Of a DNA stretch of 30,084 nucleotides, positions 8,323-15,510 are shown in pieces. Location of the stretch: the IMG/VR virus record IMGVR_UViG_3300030616_000002, positions 64,001-94,084 of that record, one strand, 5' to 3'. The stretch's first letter is position 1. Every line of letters starts with the position of its first letter. The notes under the pieces are model-generated. The model saw only the letters and a program-made list of their open reading frames with translations. It had not been told where the DNA came from and searched no databases. The DNA comes from a virus. A program made the position numbers and the translations under genes.

Positions 8323-8592
8323 ATGGCAACAATCACGATCACAGTCCCCGATGGACTCCGCGAGAAGGTAGAGACGGCATGGCCGGGGACGACTCTCGAA
8401 GAGCACGTCCAGGCGCGGCTGGATCCGGTATTCGCTCGCTGGGAGACCGAGGCACCGGCAGTGGTCAAGAAGGCGCGGCTGGACAAGTACGAGCGCTTGG
8501 AGCCCACGGACCAGGCCAAGGTGGACGCCCTGCTGGCGAAGGCCCCGGAGCCGGTCGAGGAAGAGGAAGAGATCAAACTGCCGGCCAAGTAG
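8323..8592 (+). CDS. small acidic-tailed hypothetical protein
   Basis: An 89-residue protein starting one base after the fibre-like gene stop (TAGCATG). It begins with a short strand (MATITITVPDGLREKVETAW), continues as charged helices and ends with an acidic run (PEPVEEEEEIKLPAK). No family is recognised. The size, helicity and position right after a fibre gene fit a small structural, accessory or chaperone role, but nothing in the sequence proves it. Downstream, a strong AAGGAGG ribosome binding site (about 8602-8608) serves the next gene. Confidence 0.6.
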   Translation: MATITITVPDGLREKVETAWPGTTLEEHVQARLDPVFARWETEAPAVVKKARLDKYERLEPTDQAKVDALLAKAPEPVEEEEEIKLPAK

Positions 8593-8613
8593 GTCGGCTT
8601 TCAAGGAGGACAC

Positions 8614-8883
8614 ATGGCCAAGAAGACCAAACCGACGCGGAAGGCACGGAAGCGGGCAGCGGAGAAAAAGGGAGTGCAGCAGGAGATCGATCTGCGGCTC
8701 CTGCCGGGTGACGCTCGCGACGTTCTGATGCTGATGAACAATGGCCGTTTCGATCTGCAGGGCAACATGACGGAGCGATTCTCCGTGCTCAAGGCGAAGC
8801 TAGCGAACTTCGCGCAGGGCGCACCGCCGGAGCCCAAGCCGGATCCGAAGCCGGAGGCCGACGACAAGGAAAAGGAAAAGTAG
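8614..8883 (+). CDS. small lysine-rich hypothetical protein
   Basis: An 89-residue protein with a very basic N-terminus (MAKKTKPTRKARKRAAEKKG), a helical middle (LRLLPGDARDVLMLMNNGRF) and a charged Pro/Lys/Asp/Glu tail (PEPKPDPKPEADDKEKEK). It has a well-placed AAGGAGG ribosome binding site. No family is recognised. The basic head could bind nucleic acid or a virion surface. It ends one base before the next ATG (TAGCATG), the same junction as its two upstream neighbours, which supports coupled translation of the small accessory genes in this block. Confidence 0.58.
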   Translation: MAKKTKPTRKARKRAAEKKGVQQEIDLRLLPGDARDVLMLMNNGRFDLQGNMTERFSVLKAKLANFAQGAPPEPKPDPKPEADDKEKEK

Positions 8884-8884
8884 C

Positions 8885-9307
8885 ATGGGCGAAACTGGCC
8901 TAGAGATGCCCGAGACCACCGACCGCACGAGTCTCGTCGTCATGGTGGCGAATCAACTAGGCCAGCATACCAAGGCGATAGAAACGCTAGAGGCTACCCA
9001 GCGCGAGACGAATCGGCACCTGAAGGATCTCGGCACCTACTTGTCGCAGACGGTCAGGCGCAAGGACTGCGAGCGGACCCGGGGAGAGATGAAGCGAGAG
9101 CTAAAGCGCAACGGGAACGGGAGCGGGCATAGCAGGATGGACGCGAGGGCGATCATCGCCCTTATCTCTGTCTGCCTTGTATTCCTGTTCGGCGTAGTCG
9201 GCGCGGTCTGGTTCGTCAGCGGGGAGATGTCGTCGCTCAAGACGGCGGTCGAGCAGGCGGCTCCGGTCAAGGTCGGCTCTTTGCCATACGGAGCCGAGGG
9301 CGGCTAG
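8885..9307 (+). CDS. coiled-coil membrane-anchored protein (XhlA-like)
   Basis: A 140-residue protein with a long N-terminal helical, charged region (about 15-75, likely coiled coil). One strong transmembrane segment follows (AIIALISVCLVFLFGVVGAV, about 88-107), then a short tail. The order coiled coil, membrane span, short C-terminus resembles hemolysin XhlA-type proteins found with phage lysis genes. Here the gene lies in the structural block, far from the lysis cassette at 21-22.7 kb, so a tail-associated or host-membrane role is also possible. The start ATG follows TAG by one base. The next gene starts at the GTG directly after its stop. Confidence 0.6.
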   Translation: MGETGLEMPETTDRTSLVVMVANQLGQHTKAIETLEATQRETNRHLKDLGTYLSQTVRRKDCERTRGEMKRELKRNGNGSGHSRMDARAIIALISVCLVFLFGVVGAVWFVSGEMSSLKTAVEQAAPVKVGSLPYGAEGG

Positions 9308-9847
9308 GTGGCCACTGCAGCCCAGCGCAAAGCAGCGAATCTCCGCCGCAGCCTGCAGAGGGCGATCAAGGACCGTATAGAGACGGACAACGTCGACCCT
9401 AACGGCCGTGCCTATAAGAGCGGGTGGATTGATTACGATTCAAACGCGTATGACAACTCTTCGCATAACCACTGGGCTCAAGTACTGATACTTAGCCCCG
9501 CTGGCCAGTTCGGCGTAATGCTCGTTCAGATCAACTGCTTCTCGCGGTACTCCGACAACAACAACCTCGGATTCGAGCTAGAGGAGATGATCGATCTGTT
9601 TCTGGACGCGATGAGAGAGAGTGACGCGCGGATCCAGATCTACGATTACTCCACGCCGGCAAGCCCGACAGCGATCGCCGGACGCTACCTTGTACCGCTC
9701 AACAGCAACGGCAAGTTCGGAGAGCCCGAGAGTATCGTCAATATCGAACCGCCTGAAGGCACGAAGGCCAAGGCGATTACGTATCACCTCAAGATCCACC
9801 CCGACGATTTCGTGCTCGACTCGCAGAGATACGATCCTAGCGTTTAA
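9308..9847 (+). CDS. putative tail terminator protein
   Basis: A 179-residue protein beginning at GTG immediately after the upstream stop. It has an N-terminal helix, then VLILSPAGQF, MLVQINCFSRYSDNNN, and a helix LEEMIDLFLDAMR, followed by strands including AIAGRYLVPLN and ITYHLKIHPDDF. This alpha/beta pattern (strand, strand, helix 'l..mid.l..a') and the size match tail terminator proteins of siphoviruses, which cap the tail tube and fix its length. Its position immediately before the major tail protein is the normal one. The ribosome binding site for the major tail gene (AAGGAGG) lies in the 48-base gap after it. Sequence identity to named families cannot be judged here. Confidence 0.6.
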   Translation: MATAAQRKAANLRRSLQRAIKDRIETDNVDPNGRAYKSGWIDYDSNAYDNSSHNHWAQVLILSPAGQFGVMLVQINCFSRYSDNNNLGFELEEMIDLFLDAMRESDARIQIYDYSTPASPTAIAGRYLVPLNSNGKFGEPESIVNIEPPEGTKAKAITYHLKIHPDDFVLDSQRYDPSV

Positions 9848-9895
9848 GAGCTAGGCCGCCCTACTTCTAAAAGCCCAAGACAAGGAGGCATCCCT

Positions 9896-10444
9896 ATGCC
9901 TAGCTTCACCCAGGAAGGCTCCTACCGCCCCAAGGCAGTGATCACTGGCGACTGGGCCGAGATCAAGGCAAAGCCGACCGGCGGCGCGTTCGTTCCTATC
10001 GGCAGCTCCCACAACGGCGTGCTGGCGATCGCCAAGGAAGTGGTTACCCACAAGGACACCTCGTTCCCGCGGCGCACGGACCAGCGCTGGACGATCAGCA
10101 TCAGCGCTACCTACGAGGGCGACCTTGCAGAACTGACCGCCGAGAATCTGGCGATGGCCATCGGCAAGGACTTCAGCTCTCCGGGCAACTACCTGTACCT
10201 CGGAGTGCAGGAGGCGGATACCTACTTCACGCTGCACGGCACCCGGCGACGCAAGGATCGCAAATGGTGCGAGTTCCACCTGTTCAAGTGCTCGGCGACC
10301 GGCAACGTCGATCTCGGCGGCGGGGACGAGGCGGTTACCGCGCACCTCGCAGCTGAGGCGCTGGACGACGAGGCAGGTACCTACGGCGGCTCCGCTGCGA
10401 TGCCGCTGGGATGGATCAACTTCCCGACCAACGCCGATAGCTAG
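9896..10444 (+). CDS. major tail (tube) protein
   Basis: A 182-residue protein with a strong AAGGAGG ribosome binding site and a hairpin terminator right after its stop, both usual for the highly expressed tail tube gene. The sequence is beta-rich with WTISISATYEGDLAEL, NYLYLGVQEADTYFTLHG and a long loop near EVVTHKDTSFPRRTDQR, consistent with the tail tube fold that polymerises as hexameric rings. It lies between the tail terminator and the chaperone pair, exactly where siphoviruses place it. Codon use is strongly GC-ending, more biased than in the distal tail genes, which fits high expression. Confidence 0.78.
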   Translation: MPSFTQEGSYRPKAVITGDWAEIKAKPTGGAFVPIGSSHNGVLAIAKEVVTHKDTSFPRRTDQRWTISISATYEGDLAELTAENLAMAIGKDFSSPGNYLYLGVQEADTYFTLHGTRRRKDRKWCEFHLFKCSATGNVDLGGGDEAVTAHLAAEALDDEAGTYGGSAAMPLGWINFPTNADS

Positions 10445-10455
10445 AAACTACCCCC

Positions 10456-10489
10456 GGGCGCACTGCGGATACCCGTGGTGCGCCCTTTT
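10456..10489 (+). terminator. rho-independent terminator after major tail gene
   Basis: Stem arms GGGCGCAC (10456-10463) and GTGCGCCC (10478-10485) pair perfectly. The loop can form an inner CGG/CCG hairpin, and TTTT (10486-10489) follows. It lies 12 bases after the major tail stop and would let that gene be made in excess over the chaperone and tape measure genes. Confidence 0.8.
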
Positions 10490-10512
10490 CCTTGTCACAG
10501 GGAGGACAACCC

Positions 10513-11043
10513 ATGACCGATGCAAATTTGCAAAACGACCTTGAGCCGCGCTCGCAGGAGCTTCCTTTCAAGCTGTGCGGCAAGAGCCTGATCGTGCGCG
10601 AGCTTCCGCTTTACCAGCGCAAGCGGGTAATCACGCTCTTGTGCTCCGCCGCTACCAAGCTCGCGGGAGTAGCGCAGCAAGCTAGCAAGGAATCCGTACT
10701 GGGCACCTTGGCCAGCGGTGACATGGATCAGATCGTCAAGACTTTGGCAGATGTTCTCGGCGATGCAGTGGGCGAGTTCGACGCGATTACCTACATGGTG
10801 CTCGCCTGCACCGAGAACGCGAAGGCCCTCGGCCTGATCGAGCAGGACGCGCTGTTCTGTCACGAGGACGCCGCTGCGAAATTAGCGGAAGCAGCGTCCT
10901 ATGAGATGACGACGCGGATGCAGCTAGAGACGCTCAAGGCGTACTTCGAAGTAGAGGGCCTGGGAGAACTCCTGGGAAACCTGCAAGCGCTGCCGGAGAA
11001 GGTAGAGAGCCTGGTCGGCAGCGAGACGGAGACGACGGACTAG
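10513..11043 (+). CDS. tail assembly chaperone, gpG-like
   Basis: A 176-residue, mostly helical acidic protein directly before the tape measure region. It has the features of lambda gpG-type tail assembly chaperones: an N-terminal strand pair (FKLCGKSLIVRELPLYQRKR), helices, and an acidic C-terminus. The ATG at 10513 follows GGGAGGAC and is preferred over the upstream in-frame TTG. Near its 3' end, GGGAAAC at 10974-10980 lies in the correct phase for -1 slippage, so a fraction of ribosomes should make a longer gpG-T-like fusion (10513-10980 then 10980-11330). Chaperones of this kind coat the tape measure protein during tail assembly and are absent from the virion. Confidence 0.78.
   Translation: MTDANLQNDLEPRSQELPFKLCGKSLIVRELPLYQRKRVITLLCSAATKLAGVAQQASKESVLGTLASGDMDQIVKTLADVLGDAVGEFDAITYMVLACTENAKALGLIEQDALFCHEDAAAKLAEAASYEMTTRMQLETLKAYFEVEGLGELLGNLQALPEKVESLVGSETETTD
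10974..11023 (+). promoter_or_regulatory. programmed -1 ribosomal frameshift signal
   Basis: Slippery heptamer G GGA AAC (10974-10980) is read in the chaperone frame as GGA-AAC. It is followed after 7 bases by a perfect 8-bp stem (CGCTGCCG 10988-10995 with CGGCAGCG 11016-11023, 20-base loop). Lambda uses GGGAAAG at the equivalent place. After slipping, the -1 frame stays open to TAA at 11328. Confidence 0.82.
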
Positions 11044-11330
11044 ACTTCACGCTGGCCGATGCGATCAGCGCCGCGTGCGAGGTCTCCGGCCTTCCCACCC
11101 CTGGCCATGTGATTCGAGTTCTCACCCCGAGGCAGATCGAGGCAATGGCCAGCTACGTGTTTAAAAAGCAAACCCTCACGTTCCGGCTAGTCAGCCGCGC
11201 GCTCGGCGCGGGCAAGCCGGAGTCTGCCCCAGCCCCGAGGCCCAACGATAACTGGCGGGCCAAGTACTTCTCTGGCGACCACCAGATCGTCGACTCGCAG
11301 GCCGAGTTAGACGCTTTCTTTCGGATGTAA
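10980..11330 (+). CDS. C-terminal extension of tail assembly chaperone (gpT-like)
   Basis: This is the -1 frame reached by slippage at 10974-10980. It adds 116 residues to the first 156 residues of the chaperone, giving a fusion of about 272 residues. The frame has no stop from before 10980 to 11328 and no good ATG, which argues that it is not an independent gene; GTG at 11109 is the only plausible internal start and has no ribosome binding site. The extension contains LADAISAACEVSGLP, VLTPRQIEAMASYVFKKQ and a polar C-terminus ending AELDAFFRM. In lambda-type systems this domain binds tape measure and tube proteins together. The tape measure gene starts 10 bases downstream. Confidence 0.78.
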   Translation, partial: PASAAGEGREPGRQRDGDDGLDFTLADAISAACEVSGLPTPGHVIRVLTPRQIEAMASYVFKKQTLTFRLVSRALGAGKPESAPAPRPNDNWRAKYFSGDHQIVDSQAELDAFFRM

Positions 11331-11339
11331 GGACAGAGG

Positions 11340-14300
11340 ATGGCAGAAGACACCCTTCGCGTATCCCTAGAGGCGGTTGACAAATCACTTACCAAGGTGA
11401 TGAAGGCCGCCGAGCGCGAAATGGAGAAGATGCGCAAGGGGGCGGTCACCACCTCAACCAGCGTTGACAAGTCGTTTAAGAGAATGGGCGCAAGCGCTGT
11501 GCGCGCATCAGCGATGATCTACGGCGGCGTCAAGCGGGTGATGCGCTCGCTCACCTCTCTCCAGGGCCTGCTGTTAGGGGGCGGGATAGTTATCGGCCTG
11601 AAGAAGGCGGTTACGGCATCCGTGAATTTCGAGAAGGGGCTGGCTGAGATCAGCACCCTACTCGACAACAAGGTCGGTCCGTCAATGCAGCGCTACGAGT
11701 CGGCGCTAAAGGAGATGGTCAAGACCTCTAGCCGTTCGCTGCAGGATCTAACCAAGGGTCTCTACCAGACGATCTCGGCGGGGATCACGGACTCGGGGAA
11801 GGCGCTCAAACTACTTGACGAGGCGCAGAAGGCGGCGGTCGCCGGCCTGACCGACGTGTCCGTTGCGGTGGACGCGGGGACAACGATTGTCAACGCGTTC
11901 GGCTTGGAAACCCACGAGGTAACACGCGCGTTTGACGTGCTCTTCCAAGTAGTTCGGAAGGGAAAAACCTGCGTAACGGGCGATACTAGGGTTCTGCTTG
12001 CTGACGGCAGATATGAGCGCATTGATAGTATGCGAGGAGAAAACGATATCGTTGCGTGGGATGGGCGCAACTTTACTCCAGCAACCGCCTCTTGGATTGC
12101 GATTGGAGAGAGAGAAACAGTTGCTCTGGTTACCAAGGGCGGCAGGAAGATCACAACCACACCAGACCACCCGTACTTGACCCAAGGGGGATGGAAAGAG
12201 GTAAGGGAATTAAAGCCAGGTGATAAGATCGCCGTGCCGGTTTCACTTTCGTTCTTTGGCACGGTCAATCCTGATGACGGCTGGCCGACACTCCTTGGGT
12301 ATTTGATCTCAGAGGGATCATTGCGCGACGGCAGTTCGCCTCGGTTTCATAACAAGGATGAGAAGGCGATCGAAGAGGTGCGCGACGCTGCGGAAAAACT
12401 CGGCGTCGAGATGCACATGGTTGTCGATAAGCCTAGTTGCAAGTCCTTTGATCTCGTAGCCCATGCCCGCGGGGGTAGATACCAGAACCCGATCATTGAG
12501 CGACTCCGGGAGTGCGGGTTGTGGGGCACCACGTGCGGTAACAAATTCATTCCTGCTGAGTGCTTTTCGTGGCGGCGTCAGCACATAGCCGAATTGCTGC
12601 GCACTCTATTCAACGGAGACGGCTGGCTTTGTCGTATGGGCAAAGCGGAGAGGGGCAATTCTCTTCTCCAGTTGGGATACGGGTCGAAGTCTGAGCAGCT
12701 TGTTAGAGATATTTCGCACCTGCTGACACGGTTTGGTATTTACGGGAGAGTAGAGAACCACAGGGGCTGGCGTTGGATTACGGCGCGCTACGTTGACATT
12801 AAGAGGTTCGTTGACTTCATTGATATAGATCGCCCATGCGCTGATTTGGTCAAGAACAACGAACTTGCAGATTGGACGCCGCGTGGATTCATTCGTAGTT
12901 CCGAGCGCAGTCCCAATAACCACAAGCAGTATCGCGGCATGCGCGATTTCAAATCTCCAGTTTACTATGATGCTATAAAGACTATCACCCCACGCGGCCC
13001 AGAAACAGTCTATGATCTAACTGTCCCGTCGCTGCACAACTTCGTTGCAAACGATATCGTTGCTCACAACACATTCGAGCCCCTCGCCGGAGCGATCGGC
13101 AAGGTAGCAACGATTGCCGCGCAGGCTGGAGTGAGCCTCGAAGAGGTTGGCGCGTCGATCTCGACGCTGACCAAGGCTGGACTCAATATCGATCTTGCGA
13201 CAACGTCGCTGCGGCAGCTCTTCGCTAATCTGCTGAAGCCGAGCAGGGAGGCAAAAGAGGCTCTTGTTGCTCTCGGCATCGGCTACGGCGACGCTGCTCT
13301 CCGCGGCGGAAACTTCACCAAGACGCTAAAGAAGATGCACGACGCCACTGGCGGCAACGCCGAGGCGCTCACGCACCTGATCCCCAACATCCGTGCGCTG
13401 CAAGCAGCGATGGTCCTGTCTGGCGATCAGATTGAAACCTATACCGCAGACCTCGACGCTATGAGCAAGTCGGCGGGCGTAGCCCACGAGGCGTTCCGCC
13501 GGATGTCCGAGACCTCGGCCGAGAAGCTCGCTATCCAGTGGCAACGGCTAGCGCTGGTCATGCAGGAGATAGGCGCGAAGCTGCTACCGGGTATCGTTGA
13601 CTGGCTAACCGAGTTCGCCGACTGGGCGGAGAATCACGGGCCGGAGATCGTTGAGGCGATCGATTCGATCCGTGGCGCGCTGGTTATGGTGTGGGATATT
13701 CTGACCGGAATCAAGAATACCGTTGTTGGCATTATCTCTGCTGCCATTGAATCGACTCCGGGCGGTCGTATTCTAATGCGACTGCTTGAGGGGCAGATGG
13801 AGACTGGTGCGTCGCACCGCGCGGCCGGGCGCGGCAGGGAGGCGGCGTTTGCTGCGCAGGTGCAACGAGAGGTACAGACCGCCACAATTCCGGTCGGTGG
13901 GTTTGAGGGCGCGCAGCGTAGGCTCTTGGGGGCGGGCAAGACCGGCAAGGAACGGCGCGCGGCCAAGGCGGGGGCTGTCGATGACTGGAAGTATCTGCAA
14001 CGGCTTGCGACTGAAAACCTCAAGTTTGCACAGACAACCGAGGACGCTGGCGAATCGCGTCTACACTGGGCCGTATCTGAAGCTATACAGCAGCAGGCAG
14101 ACGCGCTCAAGCACCTTATCGGCCAATATGAAACGCTAGGCGAGGTTGAGAAAAAGAATATGAAAGCCGCCCTTGATGCGGCGGAGGACAAGCTAGCGGC
14201 GCAGAAGAAACTCCGCGAGGATGCCAAAAAGACGTACGCGCGGACAATCAAATATCTCGATCGAGAACTAGGCAAGCGCGGCGACGTATTCGAGCAACTC

Positions 14301-15509
14301 GATAAGTGGTACCAGGACCTATACAAAATCGTTAAGAACAACCGCGAGGGTCTGGCCAAGCTAGATGAAGTGTACTTCGCGAAGCTAGAGGATCTCGTAG
14401 GGAAAGCCCAAGCGCTCCAGGAGAGGGCGGCAGAGAAGGTTACAGCCGCCTGGGCCAAGTTCCACAAGGAAGAGGAGGCATGGGCCAAGGGGCAGGCGGG
14501 GATCGGTACGTCGACGCTGCGTGAGCACGAAGAGGCTATAAGGACGGACAGGAGATTATCTGAAGCAGAAAAGAGGCGAGAGCTTATAGCCCTACGCAGC
14601 CGGGCGCGTGGTAGTCAAATGGGCGGCGAGATGCTGCGGGCTGGAGGGCCGGCCGTACAGGGGGCCGTTCAGGGTGGGGCAGCCGGCGGCGGGATAGGTG
14701 CTCTAATTGGGTTGATTGGCGCGATAGGCTTCACCGGCGGTGATACCAAAGAGGAGCAGGAAGAGAACCGCAAGAAGTTTGCCGACGACTGGGATAAGCG
14801 TACCGATAGGATGGGCGATGTAGCAGAGAATCTGACCAAGAATCTTACGCACATGCTCAACTCTACGCTGGAGAGATTGCCCGAAACGATTTCGAGGACA
14901 ATAGCAAAGCTTAACGTGGGCAAGATACTTGTGGATGGTGTATTTAGGGGTTTGGTTAAATTTTTCAAAAACTTTGGGAAAGAAATCGCCGACGCGTTCA
15001 AGGGTGGCGTGAAGAGCAAGGCAACCGGTATAGGGCTGGATCTACTAACTGGTATCCCTACCGGCGGGAAATTGCTCAAGTGGATCAAGAGTTGGCACGA
15101 AGGCGGAGTTATCGGGGCTCAGAGCTTCCACGATGGCGGCTCTGTGGGCCGGGCCGATGGCCTCGCCGCGGCCGTTATTCAGCGGGCGCACGACGGCATG
15201 GTAGCAAGAGCGAACGAACCGGTTGTCGGGCTTCGGCGTGATGAGGTTCCAATAATCGCCCAAGACGGAGAGGGCGTACTTTCTAGGCTGGGAATGCAGG
15301 CGCTCGGCGCTCTGAACGCTGGCAATATTCCGAGTGGACAGGTACCCGCGAGCAACGTCCAACTCAACTTCGGTGTAGTAACGACAGATGATGTTAGGGA
15401 GTGGGCCGACAGGGCTGTATCGGGTGCAATAAGCGAGGGTAACTTTACACCACCGGCGCTAGGCGGCCGGACGGGCCGGGTGCCCGGCCTGACTCGCAGG
15501 AGACGATAA
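11340..15509 (+). CDS. tail tape measure protein interrupted by an intein
   Basis: A 1389-residue precursor. Residues 211-577 are an intein; the spliced protein would be 1022 residues. The flanking parts form one phage-tail tape measure domain of the PhageMin_Tail (PF10145) type. Before the intein: FEKGLAEISTLLDN, LTKGLYQTISAGI, AVDAGTTIVNAFGL. After it: IGKVATIAAQAGVSLEEVGA and ISTLTKAGLNIDLATTSLRQ. Further on are a hydrophobic helical region (about 781-803), long charged helices likely to be coiled coil (about 890-1090), a glycine-rich hydrophobic span (GGGIGALIGLIGAIGF, about 1117-1132) and a C-terminal tail rich in Gly. Tape measure length sets tail length, so removing 367 residues matters for function. 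The ATG at 11340 follows GGACAGAGG. Confidence 0.9.
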   Translation: MAEDTLRVSLEAVDKSLTKVMKAAEREMEKMRKGAVTTSTSVDKSFKRMGASAVRASAMIYGGVKRVMRSLTSLQGLLLGGGIVIGLKKAVTASVNFEKGLAEISTLLDNKVGPSMQRYESALKEMVKTSSRSLQDLTKGLYQTISAGITDSGKALKLLDEAQKAAVAGLTDVSVAVDAGTTIVNAFGLETHEVTRAFDVLFQVVRKGKTCVTGDTRVLLADGRYERIDSMRGENDIVAWDGRNFTPATASWIAIGERETVALVTKGGRKITTTPDHPYLTQGGWKEVRELKPGDKIAVPVSLSFFGTVNPDDGWPTLLGYLISEGSLRDGSSPRFHNKDEKAIEEVRDAAEKLGVEMHMVVDKPSCKSFDLVAHARGGRYQNPIIERLRECGLWGTTCGNKFIPAECFSWRRQHIAELLRTLFNGDGWLCRMGKAERGNSLLQLGYGSKSEQLVRDISHLLTRFGIYGRVENHRGWRWITARYVDIKRFVDFIDIDRPCADLVKNNELADWTPRGFIRSSERSPNNHKQYRGMRDFKSPVYYDAIKTITPRGPETVYDLTVPSLHNFVANDIVAHNTFEPLAGAIGKVATIAAQAGVSLEEVGASISTLTKAGLNIDLATTSLRQLFANLLKPSREAKEALVALGIGYGDAALRGGNFTKTLKKMHDATGGNAEALTHLIPNIRALQAAMVLSGDQIETYTADLDAMSKSAGVAHEAFRRMSETSAEKLAIQWQRLALVMQEIGAKLLPGIVDWLTEFADWAENHGPEIVEAIDSIRGALVMVWDILTGIKNTVVGIISAAIESTPGGRILMRLLEGQMETGASHRAAGRGREAAFAAQVQREVQTATIPVGGFEGAQRRLLGAGKTGKERRAAKAGAVDDWKYLQRLATENLKFAQTTEDAGESRLHWAVSEAIQQQADALKHLIGQYETLGEVEKKNMKAALDAAEDKLAAQKKLREDAKKTYARTIKYLDRELGKRGDVFEQLDKWYQDLYKIVKNNREGLAKLDEVYFAKLEDLVGKAQALQERAAEKVTAAWAKFHKEEEAWAKGQAGIGTSTLREHEEAIRTDRRLSEAEKRRELIALRSRARGSQMGGEMLRAGGPAVQGAVQGGAAGGGIGALIGLIGAIGFTGGDTKEEQEENRKKFADDWDKRTDRMGDVAENLTKNLTHMLNSTLERLPETISRTIAKLNVGKILVDGVFRGLVKFFKNFGKEIADAFKGGVKSKATGIGLDLLTGIPTGGKLLKWIKSWHEGGVIGAQSFHDGGSVGRADGLAAAVIQRAHDGMVARANEPVVGLRRDEVPIIAQDGEGVLSRLGMQALGALNAGNIPSGQVPASNVQLNFGVVTTDDVREWADRAVSGAISEGNFTPPALGGRTGRVPGLTRRRR
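11970..13070 (+). mobile_element. intein with LAGLIDADG (DOD) homing endonuclease
   Basis: A 367-residue in-frame insert in the tape measure protein. Block A starts with Cys1 (CVTGDTRVLLADG). Block B has the T-x-x-H motif in TTTPDHPYLT (Thr64, His67), followed by LKPGDKIAVP. Two endonuclease motifs are seen: LLGYLISEGSL (108-118) and LLRTLFNGDGWL (209-220), each with the acidic residue expected for metal binding. The end is ETVYDLTVPSLHNFVANDIV then Ala-His-Asn, and the +1 extein residue is Thr. The splice junctions should be Lys-Thr|Cys and Asn|Thr. All catalytic splicing residues are present, so it should be active. Third-codon positions look less GC-rich than in the flanking tape measure sequence. 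Confidence 0.93.
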
Positions 15510-15510
15510 G

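Noticed and set aside
11109-11330. Independent small gene after the tail chaperone
   Set aside because: GTG at 11109 has no ribosome binding site, and the frame is open far upstream to the slippery site, so a frameshift product explains it better.
13634-14488. 284-codon reverse open frame opposite the tape measure gene
   Set aside because: Ser/Ala/Phe-rich composition mirrors the opposite-strand codons of the coiled-coil region; no domain or ribosome binding site is seen.
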